64,000 nucleotides of DNA from Ruegeria sp. HKCCD4315 (GTDB lineage Bacteria; Pseudomonadota; Alphaproteobacteria; Rhodobacterales; Rhodobacteraceae), in the NCBI RefSeq assembly GCF_013112245.1, contig NZ_WVRN01000001.1, positions 1,430,501-1,494,500 on the forward strand, read 5' to 3'. The notes below the pieces were generated by a model. That model had not been told where the DNA came from. It saw only the letters and a list, made by a program, of their open reading frames with translations, and did not search any database. Positions 28,726 through 38,659 of the stretch are shown here, in pieces (position 1 is the first letter of the stretch; each line of letters opens with the position of its first letter). The translations under genes and the position numbers were made by a program.

Positions 28726-29417
28726 GTCCGGATCAGGCCCACAAGGCGACCTTGCACCTTTACCTTTTCTTCGGGCAGGACACGCGTCTCGTAGACCGGA
28801 TTGGCAGCTTCAAGCGCGATGGCGTTGCCCCGGCGGAAATAACGCTTCAATGTCGCTTCCTGATCCTCGACCAAGGCAACCACAATGTCGCCATTATCTG
28901 CTGTCGACGTTTCCCGGATCACCACCACATCACCGTCGTTGATTCCCGCGTCGATCATCGAATCTCCACGAACTTCCAACGCATAATGTTCGCCCTTGCC
29001 GGAGACCATGGGGCCGGGGACAGCAACATGGTGCGAGACATGGCTGATGGCCTCAATGGGAACACCAGCCGCAATCCGACCCATGACCGGCAGTTCCAGC
29101 GCGTCGACTGACACTGGTTCCACATTCGCAGGGCGGCGGCCTTCCGGTTTGTCACCTTCGATAACCCGCGGCGTAAACCCGGCTGTGGGTTCGCCACCTA
29201 GGCTTTCGGGAAGTTTCACGATCTCAATCGCGCGGGCGCGATGGGCAAGGCGGCGGATAAACCCGCGTTCTTCTAGCGCGGTAATCAACCTGTGGATGCC
29301 GGATTTCGACCGCAGATCGAGTGCGGCCTTCATTTCGTCGAAACTGGGCGGAACACCGTCCGCCTGCACGCGTTTGTGGATGAATTCCAGCAAATCCAAT
29401 TGCTTCTTGGTCAGCAT
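28719..29417 (-). CDS. lexA: LexA repressor, SOS response
   Basis: A 232-residue repressor. The N-terminal winged helix-turn-helix is at residues about 1-65 ([30 protein letters not shown]). The self-cleavage site is A117-G118 in GRIAAGVP, with the catalytic dyad S153 (GDSM) and K191 (ATLKRY). RecA-stimulated cleavage opens the SOS regulon. The start ATG 29417 has a GAGGTG Shine-Dalgarno. A GTTC-N7-GTTC box lies 34 bp upstream, so it represses itself. It is the last gene of the run trpG-trpD-trpC-moaC-moeA-lexA but has its own control site, 78 bp after moeA. The 3' end overlaps comEC by 7 bp. Confidence 0.97.
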   Translation of the reverse strand: MLTKKQLDLLEFIHKRVQADGVPPSFDEMKAALDLRSKSGIHRLITALEERGFIRRLAHRARAIEIVKLPESLGGEPTAGFTPRVIEGDKPEGRRPANVEPVSVDALELPVMGRIAAGVPIEAISHVSHHVAVPGPMVSGKGEHYALEVRGDSMIDAGINDGDVVVIRETSTADNGDIVVALVEDQEATLKRYFRRGNAIALEAANPVYETRVLPEEKVKVQGRLVGLIRTY

Positions 29418-29450
29418 CGCTCACACCTCGTCGCTCATGCGTTTTCTTTT

Positions 29451-29465
29451 GTTCTACGCATGTTC
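29451..29465 (-). promoter_or_regulatory. LexA (SOS) box of lexA
   Basis: GTTC at 29451-29454, seven bases, GTTC at 29462-29465: the exact direct-repeat GTTC-N7-GTTC consensus known for LexA in alphaproteobacteria (GAAC-N7-GAAC on the other strand). It lies in the 78-bp gap between moeA and lexA, 34 bp before the lexA ATG, as expected for autoregulation. Confidence 0.9.
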
Positions 29466-29495
29466 ACGTTTTGTGTCAACGGATTTGAGAACATC

Positions 29496-30668
29496 TCAGA
29501 TCGGCAGGTACTGAACCGTTTCCCCGATTTCACGGGCTGGATCGTGCGGTTGTCGGACCAAAAGCGCATTGGCCTGCGCCAGAACGCTGAGAAGCGAGCT
29601 GTCCTGATCGGCGCAGGCCGCAATGCCTGTGTCGCTTAGAACCGCGCGCATGTAATGCTCTCGCGGCCCGTTTTCCAGCAAGGGTTCCGTAAGTTGCGCT
29701 GTAAGGAAAGGCGGCACCACGTGGTCCAGGCCCAGCATCCGGCGTACCATCGGTGCCAGAAACAGATAGCCGCAGACCATGGCGCTGACCGGGTTACCGG
29801 GTAAGCCAACCATAGCCGTTTTGCCGATACGTCCGGCCATCAGTGGTTTTCCGGGGCGCATTCGGATCTTGTAGAATGACCGTTCCATGCCCAATCCCTG
29901 CGAGACATCCGAGACAAGGTCATAATCGCCAACCGACGCGCCGCCGATTGTGACGACAAGATCGGCCCCTTGTGCCAGGCCAAATGCAGTTTCAAGCGAG
30001 GAAACGGTGTCGTGCGCAATGGGCAGAACGCGCACCTTTGCTCCCAATCCCTCAAGCAGAGCCTGCAACCCGAATGTGTTCGAGGCGATGATCTGATCTG
30101 GGCCCGGCTCTTCTCCGGGCATCACCAACTCGTCGCCGGTGGAGATCAGGGCAATCACCGGTTTGCGCGCAACCGTGACGCGTGGGGTGTTCATTGCAGC
30201 CATCAGGGCCACATCCTCGGGCCGGATCAAACGGGGTGCTGAAATGGAGGTACCGATTTCAAAATCCACGCCAGCAGGGCGGATATTGGTTTTGGAACCG
30301 GGTTCGTCGGTAATCGTGATCAGGTCGCCACGTCGGTCGGTATCTTCCTGAATGACCACAAAATCCGCGCCCTCGGGCACTGGCGCACCGGTGAAAATGC
30401 GCACCGCCTGACCGGGACCGACCTGGCCCTCAAACCGATGGCCGGCCGCGGATTCGCCGACCACCTTGAACATGGCGTGCAGCTCAACTTCGGCGGCCTT
30501 CACCGCATACCCATCCATCGACGATGCCGCGAAGGGAGGTTGGTTCCGCCCCGCTACAACATCCTGCGCCAATACACGCCCGGCGGACTGAGCCAGAGGA
30601 ACCTCTTCCGAAGGTAAAACCCCCACCAGATCGAACAGCAGGGCGCGCGCCTCTTCGACCGTGATCAT
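29496..30668 (-). CDS. moeA: Molybdopterin molybdenumtransferase
   Basis: A 390-residue enzyme inserting molybdenum into adenylylated molybdopterin to finish the Mo cofactor. N-terminal [22 protein letters not shown] and MDGYAV, the [13 protein letters not shown] motif, and the MoCF-binding segment ISTGDELV...ASN...[11 protein letters not shown] are seen, ending in [11 protein letters not shown] and GLPGNPVSA. Its start overlaps the moaC stop by 4 bp, forming a coupled moaC-moeA pair downstream of trpC. Confidence 0.96.
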   Translation of the reverse strand: MITVEEARALLFDLVGVLPSEEVPLAQSAGRVLAQDVVAGRNQPPFAASSMDGYAVKAAEVELHAMFKVVGESAAGHRFEGQVGPGQAVRIFTGAPVPEGADFVVIQEDTDRRGDLITITDEPGSKTNIRPAGVDFEIGTSISAPRLIRPEDVALMAAMNTPRVTVARKPVIALISTGDELVMPGEEPGPDQIIASNTFGLQALLEGLGAKVRVLPIAHDTVSSLETAFGLAQGADLVVTIGGASVGDYDLVSDVSQGLGMERSFYKIRMRPGKPLMAGRIGKTAMVGLPGNPVSAMVCGYLFLAPMVRRMLGLDHVVPPFLTAQLTEPLLENGPREHYMRAVLSDTGIAACADQDSSLLSVLAQANALLVRQPHDPAREIGETVQYLPI

Positions 30669-31141
30669 TTCGCCTCGTAACGTCCTGATTTACCACCATC
30701 TTTCAGAAGAACGCGGATGCCACCAATCTCCATCGCCTTATCGACGGCCTTTGTCATGTCATAGACTGTCAAAGCCGCGGTTGAGACTGCGGTCAGGGCT
30801 TCCATCTCAACGCCGGTCTGTCCCGAGGTCTTGACCGTGGCCTCGATCTGAACACCCGGTAGATCGGGATCAAGCGTCAGTTCAACTGCGACTTTGGTGA
30901 CTGGAAGAGGGTGACACAACGGGATCAAGTCGGGCGTCTTCTTTGCACCCATGATGCCCGCCAGACGGGCGATGCCCAGCACGTCACCTTTTTTTGCGCG
31001 ACCTTCTGAAATGATTTCAAAGGTTTCCGCTGCCATCTTGATATGACCGGCAGCGACAGCGACACGGTCGGTCACGTCCTTGTCCGACACATCAACCATA
31101 TGCGCCTGACCTTGAGCATCAAAATGAGTTAGCGGCATCAC
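30665..31141 (-). CDS. moaC: Cyclic pyranopterin monophosphate synthase
   Basis: A 158-residue enzyme which, after MoaA, makes cyclic pyranopterin monophosphate in the first stage of Mo cofactor synthesis. Conserved parts: [14 protein letters not shown] at the start, [18 protein letters not shown] (active-site Lys and His) and [15 protein letters not shown] with YDM.KAVDK. Its start overlaps the trpC stop by 4 bp and its stop overlaps moeA, so it is inside a tightly coupled operon. Confidence 0.96.
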   Translation of the reverse strand: MMPLTHFDAQGQAHMVDVSDKDVTDRVAVAAGHIKMAAETFEIISEGRAKKGDVLGIARLAGIMGAKKTPDLIPLCHPLPVTKVAVELTLDPDLPGVQIEATVKTSGQTGVEMEALTAVSTAALTVYDMTKAVDKAMEIGGIRVLLKDGGKSGRYEAK

Positions 31142-31950
31142 ATCACTCCGGGGATCAGAGGGTTGGATAGGATATGACGCGTGGCGGCCTCAACATCGTC
31201 CTGACGCATCAGGCTTTCGCCGATCAGGAAGCAACGGGCACCGTAGCGGGCGATCTCCCTCAGGTCGTCTGATGTTCCAAGGCCACTTTCACAAACGATG
31301 GTGCGGTCTGCCGGCACCAGCTTGGACAGGTGCCGCGTGGTGTCCAAAGTGGTCTCGAAGGTCTTGAGATTGCGGTTGTTGATGCCGATCAACGGGCTTT
31401 TCAGCTGTGCTGCGCGTTCCAGTTCCGTTTCGTCATGCACTTCGATCAGAACATCCATACCCCAATCGAAAGCAGTTTGTTCCAGTTCCGCCGCCTGATC
31501 ATCGCTGACGGATGCCATGATGATCAGAATGCAATCTGCGCCAAGCGCGCGGGCTTCGACCACCTGATAGGGGTCGTACATGAAATCCTTGCGCAAAGCG
31601 GGCAGGGAAGTCGCCTCGCGGGCCTGCGTCAGATATTCCTTTGCACCCTGAAAGCTTGGGGTGTCGGTCAGCACGGACAAACACGCAGCACCACCATCCT
31701 CATAGGCTTTGGCCAGTACAGGCGGGTCGAAATCCGGACGGATCAGACCCTTGGACGGGCTGGCTTTCTTGACCTCGGCAATCAGGCCATAGCCTTGCCG
31801 CGAGGCGGATTGCAAAGCTTCGGCAAAGCCACGGGTTTCCGATGCAGCCCGTGCCTCACTTTCCAGTGTTTCCAAAGACTTCTGCGCTTTGTCGGCCGCG
31901 ACCTCTTCTAGTTTGTAGGCTTTGATTTTGTCCAGTACGGTCTCGGTCAT
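31138..31950 (-). CDS. trpC: Indole-3-glycerol phosphate synthase
   Basis: A 270-residue TIM-barrel enzyme of tryptophan synthesis closing CdRP to indole-3-glycerol phosphate. It shows the substrate and catalytic motif [21 protein letters not shown], then [21 protein letters not shown] and [15 protein letters not shown], ending with SGLGTSDDL. Not fused to trpF. Overlaps trpD upstream and moaC downstream by 4 bp each. Confidence 0.97.
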   Translation of the reverse strand: MTETVLDKIKAYKLEEVAADKAQKSLETLESEARAASETRGFAEALQSASRQGYGLIAEVKKASPSKGLIRPDFDPPVLAKAYEDGGAACLSVLTDTPSFQGAKEYLTQAREATSLPALRKDFMYDPYQVVEARALGADCILIIMASVSDDQAAELEQTAFDWGMDVLIEVHDETELERAAQLKSPLIGINNRNLKTFETTLDTTRHLSKLVPADRTIVCESGLGTSDDLREIARYGARCFLIGESLMRQDDVEAATRHILSNPLIPGVM

Positions 31951-32962
31951 TCGGCTTCCTGTGTCTTGCGTGCCAGAGCGGCGATTTTTTCTTTGGCTTT
32001 GCCGCTGTCGATGCTCTCGGCGGCCATGGCAACTCCGTCGCGCAGGTCGTTTGCGGCTTCGGCGACAACCAAAGCGGCGGCCGAGTTCAGCAGTACAGCG
32101 TCACGATACGCGGATGGGGCTCCGTCCAACAGGGCGCGGAAAGCGACAGCGTTTTCTTCCGGTGTGCCGCCGATGATGTCTTCGAATGGATGCACGGGCA
32201 GACCCGCATCTTCGGGGTGTAGCTCGACTTCTTTGATCGTGTCATCTTCCAAAGCGGCGACCCAGCTGATGCCGGTGATCGTGAGTTCGTCCGTCCCGTC
32301 CGAGCCATGCACCAGCCACGCGCGGTCTGATCCAAGCAAGCCAAGCGTTTCGGCCATTGGCCGGATCAGGTCACGACTGAACGCGCCGGTCAATTGCCGT
32401 TTGACACCAGCAGGGTTCGTCAGAGGGCCAAGAATGTTAAAGATTGTGCGTGTGCCCAACTCCTGGCGTGATGGCATGACATGAGCAATGGCCGGATGAT
32501 GCATCGGGGCCATCATGAAGCCAATACCAACGTTTTCCAGAGCGGATTCAACGACTTGCGGGCCAACCATAACGTTGATCCCCATCTGACCCAACGCGTC
32601 CGCCGCACCCGATTTCGAACTGAGGTTCCGGTTGCCATGTTTGGCAACGGTGACACCGGCGCCCGCAACCACAAAAGCCGTCGCGGTCGAGATGTTCAGT
32701 GTGCCTTTGCCGTCGCCGCCTGTGCCCACGATGTCCATCGCGCCTGCCGGGGCGGTCACAGCGTTGCATTTTGCCCGCATCACAGCAGCGGCAGCGGCGT
32801 ATTCATCGACTGTTTCACCCCGTGTGCGCATGGCCATCAAAAGCCCACCGATCTGGCTGGGCGTGGCTTCGCCATCGAACAGGATGGCAAAGGCTTTTTC
32901 AGCTTCGTCACGAGTCAAAGGGCGATCGGCAGCGGCTCCGATCAGCGGTTTCAGCGCGTCGC

Positions 32963-32966
<4 letters not shown>
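31947..32966 (-). CDS. trpD: Anthranilate phosphoribosyltransferase
   Basis: A 339-residue enzyme attaching PRPP to anthranilate. The PRPP-binding signature [15 protein letters not shown], the [17 protein letters not shown] segment and the GPLTNPAG block are present. The N-terminal helical domain ([21 protein letters not shown]) is normal. It has 4-bp overlaps with trpG and trpC, consistent with one translationally coupled operon. Confidence 0.97.
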
Positions 32967-33544
<578 letters not shown>

Positions 33545-33743
33545 ATGGGCACTTATCTTCGCTTGGGCATTTCAGGCTGGCGATGCAGCCCCGGGCCACG
33601 GTATAATGTCCGCACATACATGCTCAGGCTTGAGCGGCAGCGTCAAGAGGACATACCGTTTCTGACGCGTCCAATTGGCCGAGCGCCACATCAGATGGCG
33701 CAGAGCTGGACGAGGCAGAGAAAAGAGGCGAAAGGCAGGAAAT

Positions 33744-35156
33744 ATGGGCGGATTTTTCGGGGGAATGGTCGCCGGGGCGATCGTTGTTTTGATCTTGGGT
33801 GTGTTCGTGTCGCTCAAGACACCGATGGTCAATACGCCGGTTGTTGTCACCGAAGCACCGGCTCCGGTAATTTCTGAAACACCTGAAGCACCGACTGAGG
33901 TGACCGAGGCCGTATCCGATGCCGATGTGGTGGAATTGGCTCCGCATGGGCTGGAAGCCGCCGATGACTCAACCGAGGATCTGGCTGATTTGTCCGGGCT
34001 TGAATCATCCTCGGACACGCAACCGGAGGTGGGCGCAGCAGCTGAGGCGGTGGACCAACCCGAGGCTGCGGTTGCGACCGAAGTTTCAGTTGTGACCGAA
34101 GCTCCTGCAGCGCCGCCAGAACCCAGCCTGGCGCCTTCGGCTCCGCAGGACGAGGCGGGGCCAGCCGTGATCGACGATACGCCGACCCCTCCTGTAGAGC
34201 CTGAGACGACCGAGGTTGCTCTTCTTCAGCCGGAAGAAGATCCGTTGCCGCAAACTGAGGACACAGACGAGGAAAACCCGTTTGAAAGCAGCCCAATCGC
34301 CGTGGAAGGGGATGAGGACGTTCTGCCGCGCAAGCTGCCGCGTATCGCTGCGCTGCCGCAGATTGGCGGTGACCAGGAAGCAAGCGCAAGTTCAACGATC
34401 GGTAAACGTATCATTCCACTAACCGAACGTGATGATGAACCTGTGGCCGACGAAGCCTCGGCGGAAGAGCCAAAACCGGCGGGCAAGCCGATCGAACGCT
34501 ATGCGGCCAAATTCGAAAACCCTGAAGCCAAACCTCTCATGTCCATCATCCTGATCGATGACGAGGGCGCGTTTGGGGCTGAGGCGCTTCAGGATTTTCC
34601 CTATCCCATCAGTTTTGCCGTGAACCCGTCTGATCCAGATGCTGCAGAAAAGATGGCGCGGCACCGCGCGGCCGGGTTCGAAGTCATGGCTCTGGCTGAT
34701 TTGCCCGAAGCTGCAACTGCGCAAGACGCTGAGGTTTCGCTGTCCGTCTGGCTTGACACTCTGCCCGAAACCGTTGGCATTCTGGAAGGGGTGGACAGCG
34801 GAATTCATGGCAATCGGAAACTGGCCGATCAGGTTGCTGAAATTGCTGCCGGAACAGGTCGTGGCCTGATCACGCAGGACAATGGGTTGAACACTGTGCA
34901 GAAGCTGGCAGCCCGCAATGGCACGCCGTCGGGTGTTGTATTCCGTGACATCGACGGTGCGCGTCAGGACCCTAAAGTGATGCGCCGGTTCCTGGATCAG
35001 GCGGCGTTCCGCGCCGGACAAGAAGGTGCTGTGGTCATGCTGGGTCGGGTCCGCCCGGAAACGATTTCAGCCCTGCTGCTTTGGGGGTTGGAAGACCGGG
35101 GCAGCCGCGTGGCGATGGCCCCGATTTCTGCGGTCATGATGAGACAGGTGCAGTGA
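33744..35156 (+). CDS. Divergent polysaccharide deacetylase (YibQ type), membrane anchored
   Basis: A 470-residue protein. One N-terminal membrane helix (MVAGAIVVLILGVFVSL) is followed by a long acidic, Pro/Glu/Val-rich linker (about residues 30-255), probably disordered in the periplasm. From about residue 262 comes a YibQ-like deacetylase fold (LMSIILIDDEGAF, YPISFAVNPSDPDA, GILEGVDSGIHGN). The classical metal-binding residues of polysaccharide deacetylases are changed, so activity is uncertain. I choose ATG 33744 over an earlier in-frame start because it begins at the membrane helix. It is encoded opposite to, and between, trpE and trpG. Confidence 0.85.
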   Translation: MGGFFGGMVAGAIVVLILGVFVSLKTPMVNTPVVVTEAPAPVISETPEAPTEVTEAVSDADVVELAPHGLEAADDSTEDLADLSGLESSSDTQPEVGAAAEAVDQPEAAVATEVSVVTEAPAAPPEPSLAPSAPQDEAGPAVIDDTPTPPVEPETTEVALLQPEEDPLPQTEDTDEENPFESSPIAVEGDEDVLPRKLPRIAALPQIGGDQEASASSTIGKRIIPLTERDDEPVADEASAEEPKPAGKPIERYAAKFENPEAKPLMSIILIDDEGAFGAEALQDFPYPISFAVNPSDPDAAEKMARHRAAGFEVMALADLPEAATAQDAEVSLSVWLDTLPETVGILEGVDSGIHGNRKLADQVAEIAAGTGRGLITQDNGLNTVQKLAARNGTPSGVVFRDIDGARQDPKVMRRFLDQAAFRAGQEGAVVMLGRVRPETISALLLWGLEDRGSRVAMAPISAVMMRQVQ

Positions 35157-35179
35157 TCTGCTGAAGCGAGTAACGAAAG

Positions 35180-35211
35180 GGGCGGCGATCTTTTGATCTG
35201 CCGCCCTTTTT
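35180..35211 (+). terminator. Intrinsic terminator after the YibQ-type gene
   Basis: GGGCGGC (35180-35186) pairs with GCCGCCC (35200-35206); an inner GATC/GATC pair gives a TTTT loop with one bulge. Five Ts follow. It sits between the converging YibQ-type and trpE genes. Confidence 0.87.
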
Positions 35212-35214
35212 CAT

Positions 35215-36726
35215 TTAGCTGTTTCCGCTTCCGGTGAAACGTGCAGCATCTGCCGCAGCGCGCCGGATTGCATTGGATTTATGAACGGTTTCCATGAACT
35301 CGGCCTCGGGGTCGCTGTCGTAAACAACACCGCCACCGGCTTGAATATACAGCTTTTGATCTTTCACGATGGCAGTGCGCAGCGCGATACACATATCCAT
35401 GTCGCCCCCCGCGCTGAAATAGCCTACGCCGCCGCCATAGACGCCGCGTTTTTCCGGCTCCAACTCGTCGATGATCTCCATCGCGCGCACTTTGGGCGCG
35501 CCCGAGACGGTGCCCGCAGGCATTCCGGCAAAAAACGCATCCAGCGCGTCTTTATCTTCGGCTAGCTCACCCACCACGTTAGACACAATATGCATCACGT
35601 GGCTGTAGCGTTCGATGATGAACTCTTCGGTCGGGCGCACGGTGCCGATTTTGGAAACGCGTCCCGTATCGTTGCGGCCCAGATCCAGCAGCATCAGGTG
35701 CTCGGCCAGCTCTTTCTTGTCGGCCAGCAGGTCCAGTTCGTTTGCCTTGTCCTCTTCGGGCGTCGCGCCTCGGGGGCGGGTGCCAGCAATGGGGCGAATG
35801 GTGACTTCACTGCCGAACACACGCACCAAAATCTCGGGGCTTGCACCCACGACCTGAAAACCGCCAAAGTTGAAATAGAACATGAAAGGCGACGGGTTGG
35901 TGCGCCGCAACGACCGATAGAGCGCAAAGGGCGGCAGCGGAAACTCCTGCGTCCAGCGCTGCGCTGGGACAACCTGGAAAATATCACCTGCGCGGATGTA
36001 TTCCTTGGCCTTTTCAACCGCCTCCATATAGCCGGACTTGGTAAAGTTCGACACAGGGGGTGCGATTTCACGTGCATCACCCAAATCGCGGGTTTCCGCA
36101 GGCATGGCACGCTCCAGATCGCGAACTGCATCCATAACGCGCTCAGCAGCTTGTGCATAGGCAGCCTTGGCGGATTGACCGTCACTGGCCCAAGCCGGTG
36201 ATACAACGGTCACTTCACCTTTTACGCCATCCAGCACAGCGATGACCGAAGGACGCAACATGATCGCATCGGGCAGGTCCAGAGGGTCCGGATTCACGTC
36301 CGGCAGGTATTCCACCAGCCGCACCATGTCATAGCCCAAGTACCCGAACAGCCCCGCTGCAGCCTGAGGCAGGTCATCCGGCAGGTCGATGCGGCTTTCG
36401 GCCAGCAAAGCGCGGAGGTTGTCCATCGGGTTGCCGTCTTGCGTCGAGAACGCCTCGGAATCGAACCGGGCAGAGCGGTTGAGTTCGGATGCTTCACCGC
36501 GACACCGCCAGATCAGGTCGGGCTTCATACCAATGATCGAGTAACGGCCACGAACTTCGCCGCCCGTCACGGATTCCAGCATGAACGCATCTTTCTGTGC
36601 GCCCGTCAGCTTGAGCATCAGCGACACAGGGGTGTCCAGATCAGCGGCAAGCCGTGTGTAAACCACCTGATTTTCGCCCGCTTCATAAGCGCGCGCGAAG
36701 GTGTCGAATTCGGGTGTCAGGGCCAT
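35215..36726 (-). CDS. trpE: Anthranilate synthase component I
   Basis: A 503-residue chorismate-using enzyme which with TrpG makes anthranilate. The N-terminal region has MLES (feedback site for tryptophan, usually LLES). The chorismate-binding domain shows PIAGTRPRGATPEED, LMLLDLGRNDTGRVS, GTVSGAPKVRAMEIIDELEP and GVYGGGVGYF. It is only 11 bp downstream of the ppiD-like gene, so the two are likely co-transcribed. No leader peptide or attenuator is visible in that short gap. Separated from trpG by the opposite-strand YibQ-type gene. Confidence 0.97.
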   Translation of the reverse strand: MALTPEFDTFARAYEAGENQVVYTRLAADLDTPVSLMLKLTGAQKDAFMLESVTGGEVRGRYSIIGMKPDLIWRCRGEASELNRSARFDSEAFSTQDGNPMDNLRALLAESRIDLPDDLPQAAAGLFGYLGYDMVRLVEYLPDVNPDPLDLPDAIMLRPSVIAVLDGVKGEVTVVSPAWASDGQSAKAAYAQAAERVMDAVRDLERAMPAETRDLGDAREIAPPVSNFTKSGYMEAVEKAKEYIRAGDIFQVVPAQRWTQEFPLPPFALYRSLRRTNPSPFMFYFNFGGFQVVGASPEILVRVFGSEVTIRPIAGTRPRGATPEEDKANELDLLADKKELAEHLMLLDLGRNDTGRVSKIGTVRPTEEFIIERYSHVMHIVSNVVGELAEDKDALDAFFAGMPAGTVSGAPKVRAMEIIDELEPEKRGVYGGGVGYFSAGGDMDMCIALRTAIVKDQKLYIQAGGGVVYDSDPEAEFMETVHKSNAIRRAAADAARFTGSGNS

Positions 36727-36737
36727 TTCGGTCTCGT

Positions 36738-38579
36738 TTAAAAACTCGATTGCACGGCATTCAGCGCCTGTTGGTCGACGACCGGACGCGCGCGTGTCTG
36801 TGCATCGCGCACATAAGCGTTGAAAATATTCTGTGACAGGGCCTGATTCATCTGAGCGGAAAGGGCTTCACGCAGTTGGCGAAGCTCGTCTGTATCTGCC
36901 GGAGGCAGAACTTCATCCAGGCGCACCAGCAACGCTGCGCCGTTTCCACCGATGACACGCAGTTCGCCGGGTTCCATCTGGAACACCTCGTTCATGAAAT
37001 CTGCTGGAACGTCATCCAGAAACGCCGTGCGTGTCAGGGCATTTTCAACGCGGAAGGGCAGGCCGGTGGTCGTAAAGTCGCCATCTGTTGCCAATTGCGT
37101 CAGAACTGCATTCGCCCGATCTTCCAGCGCTTTGTTGGTTTCGGCCTGAAGCCATGCGGCGGCCACTCGATCACGTGCGCTGTCCAGCGGCTCGGGGCGG
37201 CGCGGCAACACCTCATTCAGGCGCAGGGCAAAGATCGACCCATCTTCGAGGAATGCGATTTCGGGGAAGTCACCTTCCTGCACGGCTTCGGCTGCAACGC
37301 GGAATCCGTCATAGGCGGCGATTTCGTCCGAACTCTCGCGGGTCCAGTCGATCTGACCCAGTTCCATTTCGGTCTCATCCGCCAGTTCTTCCAGTGTGGC
37401 TCCGCCAGCCAGCATGTCATTGATATCTTCGGACTGCGCCTCGATCAGGCGGCGGGCGCGTTCGGCTGCAAGCTCTTCGCGCAAGGCCGGTTCAGCTTCT
37501 TCGAAAGGCACATTGTTGGCTGCCAGAGAGCCGTTAATCCGGAACAAGGCTGGGCCAAAGACCGAAGGCAGGGGGCCAACAACAGTATCGAGATCTGCTG
37601 CAAATACTGCATCTGCTGCCTCGCCCAGATCCTCGCGGGTCACGTCGCCGAGATCGATGTCGTTGAGCTCAAGATCGCGTTCACGAACCAGTTGCTCAAA
37701 CGTAGTACCGCCAACCTCAAGCTGGGCCTTTGCTTCGCTTGCGGCTTGCTCATCCGGGAAGTTCAGGCGCTCAACCAAGCGCCGTTCCGGCTGGTTGTAC
37801 TCGTCTGAGCGGTCTTCATAGAGTTTCTGCAGGGCGTCTTGATCCACCTCGACGGTGTCGATCAGCATCGCAGGCGACAGGATCGCGTATGTCAGTTGCT
37901 TGGTCCGGGGCAGGGTGAACAGGTCGCCGTTCTCATCATAGTAAGTCTGAATCTGCGCGTCGGTTGGTTCAGCAATTGGGTTTTCCAATGCCTCGGTCCC
38001 GACCGTGGCCACAGTAAAGCTGCGTCGCGCGCCAATATAGTCGGTCATCGTATCTGTCAGAGTCGCCGGCATCTCGACCCCGCCCATGATCGCGCCTTGC
38101 ACAATTGTGCGTGCAGATTCCTTGCGCAGATCCGTTTCAAACTCAGAGTCGGTCATGCCGATCTGTTCAAGTTGAAAGCGATAGGCTTCCCGGTCGAAAC
38201 TGCCGTCGACGCCCTGAAATGCTGGGATCGCTACGATCTCTTGCTGCAGGTTTTCGTCACCGATTGAAATTCCAAGTTGCCCAACTTCGTTGTCCAGAGC
38301 CGCCAGCGCGGTCAGGCGGGCAAGCGCGTTCTGATCCAATCCCAGATCACGCGCCTGCGACATTTGCATCGGTTGGCCAGTCTGCGCTTCCACGGCGCGG
38401 ATTTCCCGCTGCAATTCGCGCACATACTCATCGACCGAGATGCTTTCATCTCCCACTTGTGCAACGGTTCGAACCGTTCCGCTGAGATTGGTGGCACCGA
38501 AGCCTGCGAGGCCCAGCATCAGCAGGCCCATCAGAATCCAGACAAAGGTTTTCGAAAGACTTTTAGCGCCTGCGGCCAT
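36738..38579 (-). CDS. PpiD-like periplasmic folding factor (SurA N-domain / PPIase)
   Basis: A 613-residue protein with an N-terminal membrane anchor (residues about 11-30, VWILMGLLMLGLAGFGATN). A SurA_N/PpiD-type helical domain follows (VGDESISVDEYVRELQREI through about residue 200), then two repeats resembling parvulin-type PPIase domains and a C-terminal helix. Role by family: chaperone for proteins emerging from the Sec translocon. The parvulin regions are weakly conserved, as is usual for PpiD. The neighbour trpE is 11 bp downstream, an association seen in related genomes without an obvious functional link. Confidence 0.88.
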   Translation of the reverse strand: MAAGAKSLSKTFVWILMGLLMLGLAGFGATNLSGTVRTVAQVGDESISVDEYVRELQREIRAVEAQTGQPMQMSQARDLGLDQNALARLTALAALDNEVGQLGISIGDENLQQEIVAIPAFQGVDGSFDREAYRFQLEQIGMTDSEFETDLRKESARTIVQGAIMGGVEMPATLTDTMTDYIGARRSFTVATVGTEALENPIAEPTDAQIQTYYDENGDLFTLPRTKQLTYAILSPAMLIDTVEVDQDALQKLYEDRSDEYNQPERRLVERLNFPDEQAASEAKAQLEVGGTTFEQLVRERDLELNDIDLGDVTREDLGEAADAVFAADLDTVVGPLPSVFGPALFRINGSLAANNVPFEEAEPALREELAAERARRLIEAQSEDINDMLAGGATLEELADETEMELGQIDWTRESSDEIAAYDGFRVAAEAVQEGDFPEIAFLEDGSIFALRLNEVLPRRPEPLDSARDRVAAAWLQAETNKALEDRANAVLTQLATDGDFTTTGLPFRVENALTRTAFLDDVPADFMNEVFQMEPGELRVIGGNGAALLVRLDEVLPPADTDELRQLREALSAQMNQALSQNIFNAYVRDAQTRARPVVDQQALNAVQSSF

Positions 38580-38659
38580 GGTGCCCTCTTGTTATTGCGG
38601 CAGCGTTCTGCCCTGTCGGTTGCGGCCCTGAATACGACGCACACAGCCGAGGGGCAAGC

